In this document: piece by piece, positions 11,401 through 23,300 of the stretch | Position numbering within the stretch: position 1 is the stretch's first letter | How the letters are laid out: each line of letters begins with the position of its first letter | NCBI GenBank assembly: GCA_025618425.1 | Contig: CM046845.1 | Span: 32,614,277 to 32,678,276, forward strand | Source of the DNA: Heliocidaris tuberculata | Taxonomy: Eukaryota > Echinodermata > Echinoidea > Camarodonta > Echinometridae | Direction: 5' to 3' | Length of the DNA stretch: 64,000 nucleotides | Notes under the pieces: generated by a model | The model's input: the letters and a program-made list of their open reading frames with translations, nothing else | Databases searched by the model: none | What the model was told of the DNA's origin: nothing | Position numbers and translations under genes: made by a program

Positions 11401-14400
11401 CTGTGGTCAGAAGTTTGCCCAGCGTGGAAACCTTAGGGCACACATTGTAAGAGTCCATGAAATCAACAGCGAGCTGGAACAGAGGTTTGAGTGTCCCCAG
11501 TGCTGCTGTAACTTTCGTAAAATGAGCAGCTTGAATGCACACATCAGTCGCTTCCACAACAGTGAGGAGGCCTCCAGTCCTTTGCTGTCCCTCAAGGCAG
11601 CACTTTCAGCTATCCAGGAGGGAGCAGATTGGTTGGACAGTACTGTGGATACTTCAGCATTAGCTGGTGCCCTGGAGCATCTGATCACTATGCTGGAGGA
11701 GAATGCAGGTGATGGGGATCCATTGGACAGGATTCAGGAGATCATGTCTGGTAATACTATCAATATTGACATCCTACAGCAAGCACTTGATAACAGTGGT
11801 GTAACCAACAATGCAGTTGAAGGACAGACTGAGAATCCTCCTGCTGCTCCTGCTGCTTCGGATCCTGCTCCTGAAATACCTCCTGCTCCCACCACAACCC
11901 CAACAGTATCAACAGAGACCGTACCTCCTGTTAGCAATCAACTCAACCAATTGTTTTCCTTTGTTGCAGAGATTCTTCAGAGGAGAGTAATGGTTAAGAG
12001 AAGTGCACCTACAGGTTCACGGGTCCATACCTGTAATTATTGTGCAAAAACATTCAAGAAGCCCAGTGACCTTGTGCGACATGTTCGCATTCATACCAAT
12101 GAGAAACCTTATAGCTGCACTCAATGTGATAAAACATTCACGGTTAAGAGTACCCTTATGAGTCACATGAAGACACATGCAGGGGTCAAGGAATACAAGT
12201 GCAATGTTTGTTTTAAGTTGTTTGCAACACATGGTAGTTTGAAAATCCATCTCAGATTGCACACAGGAGCTAAGCCATTTGATTGCCAACACTGTGATAG
12301 GAAGTTCAGGACGACTGGACAGCGCAAAGTACACATGCTCTCCCACTTCAAGGAACATACTGAAAAGAAAACTAGATCAGCCCAAGCCCGTGCAAAGAAA
12401 GTCCCAGATCTAGACCTTCCAGATATACCACTGCAAGAACCAATACTGATAACAGACACTGGTTTGATACCGCAGCCTCCACGCAACAGTAATATGTACC
12501 ATAACTATCTATCAGATGGGCTGCAGCAGAATAACACATCAGATAGACCTTATCAATGTACCTACTGTCATAAGTGCTTTAAGAAGTCTAGTCATCTGAA
12601 GCAACATGTGCGGTCCCATACAGGAGAGAGACCTTACCAATGCATGACATGCATGAGATCATTCATATCATCAGGTGTTCTGAAAGCTCATGAGAGAACA
12701 CACATTGGTGTAAAATCATATAAATGTCTGATTTGTGATTGTCTGTTTACTACCAATGGGAGCTTGAAACGTCACATGTCCACTCACACAGATGTACGCC
12801 CGTTCATGTGCCCATACTGCCAAAAGACGTTCAAGACATCCGTCAACTGTAAGAAACACATGAAGATGCATAAGCGAGAACTTGCTCTGCAGGCCAAACA
12901 GCAGGAGAATATGGACCAGGATCCCAATCACATTCAGGAGATTCAGTCTATTGCTGAACAAGCAAGTAACCTAGCTGAGCATTTGGCAATCGAACAAGCG
13001 TCCAGTTCCATTCTTGCTTTAGCACAGGGTCAGCTTACAGTAGGTCAAGATGGACTCCATGGAGCAAATGCTCTTAATGAGACAAGTCTGGCATCTCAAG
13101 CTTTAGCACAGCAAAATCTTGCCCAGAATAATTTGCTAGCTGAGGGATTGACTCCTGAAGCACTTGCTCAGTCTGGTTTAGCTCAGAACTATGTAAATGC
13201 CTTCAATCAACAAACATTGGAAAGCCTTACTAATAGTCAAGGTGACATTACTGCCGAAAACCAGATTAGTCTGCAGACGCAACAAATCCAACAACAGTTG
13301 GAAGCAATTACAGGTCAGTCTGCTTCCTTGTTCTCTCAGGCAACAAATATCCATCCTGTCCAGGAAGATCTGCCACCACCACCACCACCAGAAACCAATC
13401 GTTTACCCACTACAAACACATCCTCTGTGTTCGCTACTAATGAGGGAGAAAAAAAGACATATTCTTGTCATTTTTGTGAAAAGGCTTTCAAGAAATCCAG
13501 TCATCTTAAGCAGCACATTCGTTCACATACAGGGGAGAAACCTTGTAAATGCTTGACATGTGGTAGATCTTTTGTTTCTGCCAGTACGCTGAGAAACCAT
13601 ATGAGAACTCATTCAGGTATCAAGAGCTTCAAGTGCAACCTTTGCAACACTTCATTCACAACGAATGGCTCCCTGGTTCGTCATATGAATATCCACACTG
13701 ACCAGCGCCCCCACACTTGCCAGCAGTGTGGAGAAGCATTCCGTAAACAGTTGGACCTGAAGAGACACTTAAAAGACCATGCAACAGAGAGTGATGATGG
13801 GGAGCAACTTGAAGAAGGCAAGCGCCCAAGGAATGTTATCAGATTCAATGAGGAAGAGGCTCAGCAAATTGCCAAGAAACCCCTTGCCAGAAATGCATCA
13901 ACATCTGAGCGGATTCTTGTCCAAATGGTGAATGATAAGAACCGTGTTAGTGAGGTCTTATCCAAGGAAGATGTTCTCAAAAGGCGGCCACAGTTTCCTA
14001 ATAAGTGCACTCATTGCTCCAAGACTTTCAAGAAACCTTGTGACCTTGTGAGACATATAAGAACACATACAGGAGAGAAACCGTTTAAATGTACAGAGTG
14101 TGAACGTACCTTTGCTGTGAAGTCAACGCTAGTGTGTCATGTTAGAACTCACAAAGGTGGAAAGCAGGAGGTTTGCCACATCTGTAAAACAACATTTGCA
14201 ACGGTTGGGAGCTTAAAGGTTCATATGAGGCTGCATACAGGTGCTAAGCCTTTCAAATGTCCACACTGTGATGAACAATTCAGGACTTCAGGTTCCCGCA
14301 AGCAACATATTGAAAATCACTTCAAGCCAGCTACGGCAAGGAAACGTAAGGCTGCTGAGAAAGTTGCCACAAACAAGGAGAATTCTGTTGCACAGCAGGT

Positions 14401-17400
14401 TATAGTTGAGACGGCGCTTGCAGAAGTTGGACCACAAGGATCCCAAGATCTCCAAGTTTCTCAAATGCAAGTTGCCGGCGATCAACTTAATGTGGGTAAC
14501 CAGCCCCAGACCATTACAATGAGCAGTGCCGAAAGCGGTGCTGAAAATGCAGCCGCTGTTTTGACTGGATTGGAGCTGCAGCTGACTGGGACAAACTTGG
14601 GCCAGAACCTGCAAATTCAAGGGTTGGATGCAAATAACATTACTGTTCAGATAGATCCAAGTCTTCTTCAGCAGATTCAGCAGTTGCAGCAGCACAATGC
14701 CATCACATTGCAGACTGGAGAACTGAATCTGGGGCAAGCAAGTTTGCAGCTATCCCAACCAGATCTTTCAACTTTAATTGGTGGCCAGGAAGTCAACCTG
14801 TCTCAGAACATACATGGCAGTATTGACCCTCAGACAGGACTCTTGGTGCAGATGGAACCGTCTACTCTTCAGCAGGTTCCACATATGATAAGAATTGATA
14901 CCGGTGTTGGTAATCAACAGCAAACAATCCATGTTCAAACAACATCTGCTCCAAGCTCTAACCAGAACCAATCACAAGTTGTGGTTCAACATTCAGGTAT
15001 CCAAAATATAATCCCATCTCTCCAGAATCAATCATTTATCCCCAGCACCTCTGGAATAAACACACAAGTGGTTGCTCCATCAAATACAGTGGCCCCATTC
15101 CTCCAGGGTTCTGATGTCCAGATGACAATACAAGATACTCTTGCTCAGAATGTCCCTCCTGGTGAGCCTGCCATGACCAATAAATTGTACACCATCCATA
15201 CAACAGATAGGGGCACACACTTGGTTCAGACTGACACACCCACTTCACAGTCAGACACCTCCAACCTTGGGCAGTCATTCCAGCTGTCATTATCAGGAGA
15301 CCAGCTGTCATTGCAACCCAATATTCTCCTTCAGCAGCCAAACATCCAGAACCCTGTAGATTATACACCATCATCTAGCATTGCTCATTCCCAAGAGCAA
15401 ATAACCATATCCAGTGGGGGACTTGATGACTCAGAACCTGCAGGAACTGTCACTGTCAACGTTGTAGATTTTGCCAATCTAGCATCAAATGAAAATGTGC
15501 AGACAACTGCGACAAGTGCAGGAGCTGTCGCTTTGCAAGAAGAGGAAGAAAGTGGTGAAGAGGAGGAAGATGATGATGATGGAGAAGATGAAGAAGAAGA
15601 GGAATTGGAAGAGGAAAGTGAAGAAGAACTGCAGTTTGTCAACGGAGGAGGAAATATTCCTCCTAATACTGGGCCAATGATTGGAGGGCACCATGTGCTG
15701 AGGGACAAGCCAACTATGTCTGCCAAGGATGCAGCAGCTGCTATAGGATCCCTCTATCCCTGCACTGTTGATGGTTGTAATGAGGCAAGTCAAGTCTTTT
15801 AATTGTTTGTCATTTCTTTGTAGACATATAATTATCATTTTTATAATTTCTTGATTGCATTTTGACTAAGAGCCAGAGTACCTAAATATAAATGATAACA
15901 AATTATGAAGAAGAAAATGTTTTTAAATGTATATGTTTGTCAATCATTCATTGGTGTTAATTTTGCAAATAATGGTATCATATATAATCCTACCTGATAC
16001 ATTAAAATTTTACAGTTCATTAATGTCCAATTGCCATGATAACAATGCTGAAAAAATACATCATTTTGTTATTGAAGAGGAAGATTAATTTCCACATACA
16101 TTGTTGTAGAGTCGACAGTATTTTGTATTACTACTAGAATCAATATTTCCTTTTCATTTTTCTTTTCAGTTATCTTTGCACATTTTTGTATAATTTTCAG
16201 TGAAAATTTTGATTGCATTCAACAAATTGATTTATGATTTTTTTTTTCTTTAATTTGTGCGATCAGCTCTTCACTAAAATGCAGCAGCTCAGCCAGCACC
16301 AACAACAGAAGCACAAGTCCTTGCGTCCCCATGCCTGTAAAGTCTGCGGCAAGTCATTCAAACGTCCAGGTCACCTGAGAGATCACATGACCACCCATGA
16401 TGCTGAGCAGAGAAAGAAGAAGTCAGAGAAGAAGATGTCAGGGGGCCATGCTTGCAACACCTGCGGAAAGTCTTTTGGCAAACCTAGCCAACTGGAGAGG
16501 CATCTTAGAACGCATACAGGTTTGTGATATGAAAGCTGTTCAACAACCTCTCTAAAACCTCCTTTTGCAGTCGAAATTTCTATTCATTCTGATAAGTTTT
16601 CATGCAGATGAGTGGAAAAAACTCCTTTGTAGATTACTTCAAAGTAATACCACGTTTTTTTAAAAACATCTGAACTAGTGATAGATGAAGATGGCATCTA
16701 AATTTTCCCACAAACAAATTCCTGGAAGAGCTCTTAGACATCTCATATTGAGTGTTGATTTTTTTCTTTTGACACCGTGTGTTACCCTTGTGTTAGCCCC
16801 AAATTGTCTTTGTTTACTTCTTGTTTGCCCAATCACTAACATCTCAGAATGACAACTTTCACAGTTGAGTTGAGGTTAAATTTATATCGTCAGACCTCAA
16901 AATATGTAGAGTTGTCACATCTGCTATTTCTTTCTATTTTTTTGTTCAGGTGAGAAACCATACTCTTGTCCTGAGTGCCATAAGTCCTTCAGCCAGAAGA
17001 ACTCTCTTCAGATCCACATGAATGTCCATACCAAAGAGCGCCCTCACAAGTGTCCATATTGTGATCAAGCATTCTCGCAGAAAGGTAGGTTAACAGTCTG
17101 CATAATTATGAGGTAGATGAGTACATTCTCTTTTGCCCTTTTTTTTTCAGACTTTTTCAATGTGGCTTTGAACACACTGAAAATGTAAATTTTCATTGGA
17201 GTATAAAGCCATTCCTGACATTAAACATGGGATATGCAAAACAGAATAAAAAAGATCAGCTGTAACAAATATTAACCAGAACTCTAGATTTCATAAAATG
17301 ATTGGTATAATTATGCCAGTACTAGATCTGTTGCTAGAATCTGAAAGTGAATTTTTCTATTTTGTTGTGTATGTAATAGATGTCCCGATGAATTTTCAAA

Positions 17401-17581
17401 AATAAATTCCTATTTGCTATTCTAATATTTTGCTGCTAATGTCTGTCTTGCAGGCAATCTCAAGACCCATCTTGTGAGAGCACACAGGCTTTCACCTGAT
17501 GCTGTTACTCAGACTAGCAATGCTGTCAGTGGGACAACTACTCAAGAGGATCTAGACATTGAAAGACTCTTCTCAGGATAG
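5487..17581 (+). CDS. ZNF236: ZNF236-like 30-finger C2H2 zinc-finger protein (8 coding exons)
   Basis: Probable nuclear DNA-binding regulator. Exons: 5487-5538, 8599-8963, 9323-9465, 10092-10222, 11292-15784, 16267-16519, 16950-17084, 17454-17581 (TAG). All phases join, giving about 1,899 residues. I count 30 C2H2 fingers: five in exons 2-3, nine more up to about 12340, tetrads at about 12550-12870, 13460-13780 and 14000-14320, then five in exons 5-8. Finger 26 (CTVDGC...) is split by the intron after 15784, which uses a GC donor (GAG|GCAAGT). Between finger groups lie Q/N/S-rich linkers, a PPPPPP run and an acidic E/D tract (about 15537-15640). The number and grouping of fingers match my recollection of vertebrate ZNF236. 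The start exon is inferred: ATG with A at -3, basic N-terminus, GTAAGT donor, phase fitting exon 2. If exon 1 is wrong, an in-frame ATG at 8592 (inside the putative intron) is the alternative. Confidence 0.82.
6142..7189. mobile_element. ~1.05 kb terminal-inverted-repeat element in ZNF236 intron 1
   Basis: The left end reads AAGACCCCATTCACATTC and the right end is its near complement (GTGTGAATGGGGTCTAA), about 18-20 bp each. Near the right end is a perfect AGACCACCTCCTGAGGTGGTCT-type hairpin (about 7047-7068; 11-bp arms). The interior is mostly a pyrimidine tract with no transposase, so the element is non-autonomous. Boundaries are approximate. Confidence 0.5.
6360..6895 (+). repeat. degenerate pyrimidine-rich tandem repeat
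   Basis: Imperfect repetition of a TTTTCTTTGTTTTTATCATTC-like motif, almost free of G on the plus strand. A similar tract occupies about 7815-8590, directly upstream of the exon 2 acceptor. The long overlapping ORFs rich in F, S and L are by-products of this composition. Confidence 0.7.
7815..8590 (+). repeat. pyrimidine-rich tract before ZNF236 exon 2
   Basis: Nearly 0.8 kb of T/C-rich sequence, resembling the tract at 6360-6895. It ends in a T run that can act as the polypyrimidine tract of the acceptor at 8597-8598. Confidence 0.65.
9482..9681. mobile_element. Harbinger-type MITE (TAT target duplication)
   Basis: Long terminal inverted repeats (GGGCCCGAATTCACAAAGGA ... TTTGTGAATTCGGAC) enclose AT-rich sequence with internal GTTTAAACCATGG palindromes. 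TAT directly flanks both ends, as expected for the 3-bp TWA duplication of PIF/Harbinger elements. The same family occurs at 52216-52425 and 58786-58995. It lies in ZNF236 intron 3. Confidence 0.75.
10261..10705. mobile_element. terminal-inverted-repeat element interrupted by another MITE
   Basis: The ends TACTGTATAAGCCAT and ATGGCGTATACAGTA are inverted repeats matching at 14 of 15 positions, followed by CGCGAAAT-rich subterminal motifs on both sides. A second foldback element (10415-10579) sits inside it. It has no coding capacity and lies in ZNF236 intron 4. Confidence 0.75.
10415..10579. mobile_element. foldback MITE nested in the 10261-10705 element
   Basis: Near-perfect terminal inverted repeats (CCTGGGCCCCGTTGCATAAA...) with further internal GTTACCATTGATGG-type repeats, so most of the 165 bp can fold on itself. 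It is younger than the element it interrupts. Confidence 0.8.
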
Positions 17582-17635
17582 CTCATCTAATCTATCGTAG
17601 ACGCCTGTCTTGACTCTTAACACTGTAACGATACC

Positions 17636-17774
17636 AGGGCCCTGTTTCATAAAACTTGTCATCAATGACAAGTTGCAATAACTGTTATAAGCTACTGAAA
17701 TCCTTGCATCTGATTGGCTGAGAGCAAATTTGTTGTTAAAAGTCACTGACAAGACACTTGATGAAATGCCCCCC
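17636..17774. mobile_element. foldback MITE in ZNF236 3' region
   Basis: It starts GGGCCCTGTTTCATAAA and carries ACTTGTCATCAATGACAAGT and other palindromic segments. A related copy in reverse orientation is at 26012-26151 in AMFR intron 12. It lies immediately 3' of the stop codon region, interrupting the last-exon-derived tandem repeat. Confidence 0.75.
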
Positions 17775-17940
17775 AGGGCCCTGTAACTCAAAGGTTTGCA
17801 ATCAAATCCAAATTTGAAAAAAAGAAAAAAGATTCTGATTGGTTAATGGTCAACTATTTTAACAATATGTACATGCACCGATGATCTTGATTGGCCATTG
17901 CCATTTTGCGATGGATTGCAAACCTTTGTGCTACAGGGCC
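17775..17940. mobile_element. second foldback MITE abutting the first
   Basis: The ends GGGCCCTGTAACTCAAAGG and CCTTTGTGCTACAGGGCC form inverted repeats, and GGTTTGCAATC is mirrored by GATTGCAAACC. Placed end to end with the preceding MITE, it suggests a GGCCC-type target preference or insertion of one into the other's end. Confidence 0.75.
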
Positions 17941-18656
17941 AGTTCATCTAATCTGTTATAGACTCCTATCTTGAGTCTTGACCCTGTAGCAAGACCAAGA
18001 AAACTGCTACCCCTACCAGTGGAACAACCATTGGATCTAGACATCAAAACACTCTTCCCAGCATAGTTCATCTAATCCGTTATAGACTCATATCTTGCGT
18101 CTTGACCCTGTAACTAGACCAAGAAAACTGCCACCCCTACCAGTGGGACAACCATTGATCTAGACATCAAAATAGTCTTCTCAGCATAGTTCATCAAATC
18201 TGTTATAGACTCCTATCTTGAGTCGTGACCCTGTAACAAGACCAAGAACACTGTCAGCCCTACCAGTGGGACAACCATTGGATCTAGACATCAAAATAGT
18301 CTTCTCAGCATAGTTCATCAAATCTGTTATAGACTCCTATCTTGAGTCGTGACCCTGTAACAAGACCAAGAACACTGTCACCCCTACCAGTGGGACAACC
18401 ATTGATCTAGACATCAAAATAGTCTTCTCAGCATAGTTCATCAAATCTGTTATAGACTCCTATCTTGAGTCGTGACCCTGTAACAAGACCAAGAACACTG
18501 TCACCCCTACCAGTTGGACAACCATTGGATCTAGACACCAAAAGACTCTTCTCAGCATAGTTCATTTTATATGTTGCAGCCTACTGTATGTTACAGCTGA
18601 GATCAGCAATGCTGTCAGTTGGACAACTACTCAAGAGGATCTAGACATCAAGAAAC
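17941..18656 (+). repeat. 123-124 bp tandem array derived from ZNF236 last exon
   Basis: Unit starts (GTTCATC...) fall at about 17942, 18066, 18189, 18313, 18436 and 18560. Each unit repeats the end of the coding exon: CCAGTGGGACAACC, GGATCTAGACATC, CTTCTCAGCATAG, TTCATCTAATCTGTTATAGA. The functional copy at about 17504-17634 reads CAGTGGGACAACTACTC and TCTTCTCAGGATAG. The final partial unit (18593-18656) again has the coding-type ACTACTCAAGAGGATCTAGA. It is untranslated, downstream of the stop. Confidence 0.9.
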
Positions 18657-19365
18657 TTTTCTTTCTTGCCTGTATTAAAACCAATTTGCAAATGAGAACC
18701 TGATGGTTCCTGTGTTAAGCCACAGGAAGAGAGAATAAGATAGTCTAAGGGTCAATGAAGCAATCCAGTACGAGAATATACAGGAGAAATTGATGAATAT
18801 ATATTCAAAATGGCATCTTATATAATTGACATTTAGCTCCTATATTTGTATTGAAAGTTTTCAATACTGAAGTGGACATCATGATCAAATACACTCGCAT
18901 TTTCAAAAAAGGGGATGAAGTTTTGGAACTTGATGAATACACATGCATGGCTGCGAAGTAAAAATACATCTTTAGCATATCCTAATTTCTTCATTTCCTG
19001 TCTTTTCCTGGATAGTATTCAGTTTAATCAAAAATTTTGTTTGTAGGTAACTAAGGACTCTCCTCATGTTTTGGTTACTTTGTGAAGTGCGAATGGGAAC
19101 AATAATATTTATTTTGTAGAACAATGCTTGCCACTCCAAAGGAATTTTGTTGTTAAATGTTTTATTATTTTGATCAAGTCATCTTGATATAATTCCATGT
19201 ATGTGTATGTCTGTGTAATATTTTGGGCACAAAATTATCACATGGAAAGATATATATAAATATATGACATCTGAAACATTTGAATTTTTGTATTTTATAT
19301 GCTGCTTTGTTTTATATTAACATTTATATGCGATGAATTGACTGCTACACCAGCATTGGTATCAA
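18657..19365 (+). other. ZNF236 3' untranslated region (probable)
   Basis: AT-rich, non-repetitive sequence between the tandem array and the AATAAA at 19366. No ORF of interest. Confidence 0.5.
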
Positions 19366-19371
19366 AATAAA
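19366..19371 (+). terminator. candidate ZNF236 poly(A) signal (AATAAA)
   Basis: A canonical hexamer in an AT-rich context, 1.8 kb after the stop codon. The next AATAAA is near 19494. There is no direct evidence of use. Confidence 0.4.
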
Positions 19372-19439
19372 AATCATTTTCCTTACATATTTTCCTTACT
19401 TATTTCATGTGTGATGTAACTAATATGGTTTTATGACAC

Positions 19440-19600
19440 ATGCTCCTCCTCAGCTAACTGAATTCTATACTTCAACCCTTGACCAAATACTATAAATAAA
19501 CCTAAACCTAACTTAAAACCTAATTATTGCAACCCTAACCCTATATCTTTGACGAAAGAAAGCCTGGAACAGTTGTTGCAGGAGCATATGTTGGAGCATC
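19440..19600 (+). repeat. dispersed repeat with CCTAACCCTA-like core
   Basis: Shares the order 'CCAAA.ACTA...AACCTAA...AACCCTA..CCTATATCTTTGA.GAAA...GCAGGA' with 51553-51715 and 58123-58285. The degenerate CCCTAA-like stretch resembles telomere repeats, but it is interspersed and inside a dispersed element. Confidence 0.6.
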
Positions 19601-20018
19601 ACTAATATAGCTTAGTTCGTTCTTTTCCTAAACTCATTGGAAGACACCACTGAAAACAAACACTTTGTAATGTAAGAAAAAGTCAGCAACCCTTCAGTGA
19701 TCAAGAAAGAATACACTTCTTTTAATAAATATATTGTTCAATAGTGCACAGATTTCAGCTAAGGAATGTTTGTTCACAAACTTCTGAGTGGAAGAACAGA
19801 GAGAAGAAATGAAGTGAAAACAGGAAAACAGGAATGAGAAAGGGAGAGAGGGAGAAAGAGAAGAAAATGAAGTGAAAACAGGAAAACAGAGGAATGAGAA
19901 AGGGAGAGAGAGAAAATAAAGTGAGAATTGAGAAAGCATGATAGAGGCACAAAAGAAAAAGAGAATGCTGGAGAGCTTATCCCCAATGCCCCATTACTCA
20001 TTGATGAAAACTTGTATA

Positions 20019-20248
20019 CACTATGAACATGACAAAGAGAATGGACAAAATAAACAACCCCTCATTCTACCCTTCACAATGGTTCTGGTAGACAAAGAAC
20101 ATCCCTTCACTGCTATTCTGTAAAAATATGTAGAACAGGTGTAACATGAATATTCACCTGTTCTACATATTTTGTACCAGAACCATGTGAAGGGTAGAAT
20201 GCATGAGGGGTTTATTCTGTCCACTCTCTGTCCGTCATGTTCATAGTG
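20019..20248. repeat. 230-bp imperfect hairpin between convergent genes
   Basis: The left arm (CACTATGAACATGAC..., CATTCTACCCTTCACA, GGTTCTGGTA) is complementary to the right arm (TACCAGAACC, TGTGAAGGGTAGAATG, GTCATGTTCATAGTG). An inner stem pairs GTAGAACAGGTG with CACCTGTTCTAC around an AT loop. A bulge of about 35 bases (20095-20130) is unpaired. It could be a foldback transposon or, if transcribed, a long dsRNA. Confidence 0.8.
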
Positions 20249-20359
20249 ATACCATTAACAAATCATTGTGCCTGGCAAAATGGTAAAACCAAAATTTCAT
20301 CATGGAATCTAGTGTGTTGCATAGCACAGGCGTAAATATGCAAGAATTTCTTTTCAACT

Positions 20360-20390
<31 letters not shown>

Positions 20391-23300
20391 ATGACCATTT
20401 ATGGAGAATAAAGCCATCCCCCCCCCCCTAATGAAAAGAAGGAATGCACGGATCTACACCAATGTTGCATATAGAGGGGTTTTTTTAAAGAGTAACAAAT
20501 TTGAAATATATTTTTATCAAAGTGTAAATCCATTCTTTGGGCATCAATTGCAGTATTGCACATTACATTATAAATAGTCCTGAAAAATACTAAACTGAGG
20601 AAAAGCCACAAAGATAATGAAAACTTTCTCACACATATTGCAGGTAGATGAATTAGTACACAGCAACAAAATACACCAAAGGAATAAACTGAAATTATAT
20701 TATAATGCTTCTTTAATTCACTCCATTTAAATATATACTTTTTGCATTGAACAAATGACTTTTAAAATGAAATATAATGGCTATGAGGATAGCAAGAACG
20801 AAAAATAAATTGAGAGGATATTCTGAGAAGTTGATTCAAAAACTGTCACAACTTCACAAGATAATGTTATACATTAAAGTACTAAATTTATCACTCTTGA
20901 ATAATACTATAAACATGGACACAAAATATTACTAGCTTCCTCAGAAATCAATGTAAAAAAAAAAAGGCAATGGAAATGCCAAAAATAGGCATTTTTTAAA
21001 CAAAATAATAATCTCTCAAATAGGAACAGTGACAGCTTGAAAAGTGTGAAATTAAATGACATACCGTAATGCAGTCTCTTATATGAAACATAAGCAAAAT
21101 AACAATGGTTGAATTACTACAACAGAGTACTAGTTCCAAAAATTATTTTTTTGAAAATTCATGACTACGAGAACATTACTTAATCAATGTCTGTGAATGG
21201 CAATGATAGAATATATATTTCTGCTGGACTTTGTACTTGTTACTTATATTTGTTTAGTTTTCTCATGAAACATCTACTTTGCGAGCCTACTTGGGCATTC
21301 TTTGGAAATATTTCATCTCTCTCTTCCTTGGCCGATCACACAGCTCATTGCAAATTTTATACATTTCAAAGTCAGAAGGACAGACTAGAAAAGAAATTGT
21401 AACTATCTCCAACATATTGAATTTATATGACCTGTCATGGAAAGGATTAACACACTTCTCTCACCAAAACATTTACCTAGATTAAAAAAAGACGAAAGTT
21501 GGTTGTCCATGCATGTGGCCTATCTTAGCAGATCTAACACCAATGAACAACAAACATGATTCAAATCAAACTAAATCAAAATCAAAGAACATTCTGATGA
21601 CATAATGCTAGACTTTAAATTTCATTTCAAGCTATACTGAACTATTATTACAAGAAAGAAAAGTGAAGCTGTGGAATAGCAAGTAATACAGGCAGTAATA
21701 ACCAAAAGCAACTCATTGAGTCTTTAAAGCCAACATAATAATATCACTCAGTATCTCAGTATCTAATCTTGTAATTTTTTTACTGATTTTTAATTTTTCT
21801 TTTACAAAAAAGAAAGAAAGAAAAATAGAGATTTGATCAGAAAACAGCTAAAACAAATGCATAAAATACAACAATCTTGAATTGATGACATAATACAACT
21901 GCACAACTGATTATTATTCAACTAGAATTACCAGTGTGAGAAGAACACACTGCATGAATCCAATCTGAATAGTGCAGCTACTTTTAAACAAACATAATTT
22001 TGGTGCATGATAAAACTGTAAGGGCAGAAAGAAAACTTCATACATATTTTGGAGCCATCTTCAGTTATCTTTCTTCTCTATCAACCACATCTGGGTTTCA
22101 AAGAATGATCAAATCGTCGGTGGGGTGATAAAACCTTCATAATTTGTAGCGAAGGATTAATTTGATGTTGTGATAAACCCATGCTACACATATCTGAAAA
22201 AATAATGCTACAAGAGATCTGTAAAAGGAAGGACATTAATGCACTTCCTGTGTTGATCGGGAAAGGTTTTCTGTTCTCCTGAAAATCTAACATTTTTGAG
22301 TTACGAGGTTTTACCACTCTACCAATGATATACAACATACATCTACCTGTATGGAAATCTCTGGGTAAATGCATAATTATATGTATCATTTTTTGCTCAA
22401 TACATTTTTGACTGAGCATGGAAAGCTTTCTACATTACGATGTACATGTATTCATTACACATACGAATGCAGTATGTCTCTGATACACACTAATAGAAAT
22501 TCTATCATTTTGTTTTATTCATCTGGTTACTTATATCCACTTTCCCACAAAGCACCTGATATTGAATAATTATGTTAATGTCTCTCTCGTTACCCATAAC
22601 CTTGAAGTTAATAACCTAATGTGTCATCTAATCATTGATAATAGTTTGTGTACCAAATTTTTTTATGTGTCAAATAAATTTGAGGCATTTTTATGTTCAT
22701 ATAATACGCATTTGCAAGTGTGTTATCGAAAATGCATTGCTACATAGGCTAAGTTAAGGGAAACAGCAAGACTTTACTGAGTTCTTTTTACACTCATGGT
22801 GACTTAACAGAGTGCAGAGTATTTAACTTATGCAAGAGTTACAAAAGATTCATTAACTGTTATAAAGCATGGGTCTACAATAATAAAATAAAGGCAAATT
22901 AAATGTCCCAAACTCAACAAAAAGCTCAGAGTTGCACAGACATGGAGGCTGCCATTTGTATCATTTTATTGATAATTGCAGCCAAAGAGTAATACGCATC
23001 TCAAAGTCTTAAAAATGCGCATTTCATTGTGTCCTACCAGAGGTACAAATAGCAATAAGTTTTCTCATGGCAGGAAAGAATAGTACATGGTCACATGACA
23101 CAATTAAACCAATTACTCTGCTGATATTCCTGAACCCATCATATATTAATATATTAAACATGGTGCTTCATATATATATACATGTAGATAGTCCATTATC
23201 ATTGAAAACAAATTTATAGAAAATTATATCCACACGTCAAATCAGAAAACATGAAACAACTTCGAAATGGAACAATTGTTAAATAGCAGACAATAATCAT

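Noticed and set aside
15385..15726. Minus-strand serine-rich ORF opposite the ZNF236 acidic tract
   Set aside because: Shadow of GAA/GAG codons on the coding strand.
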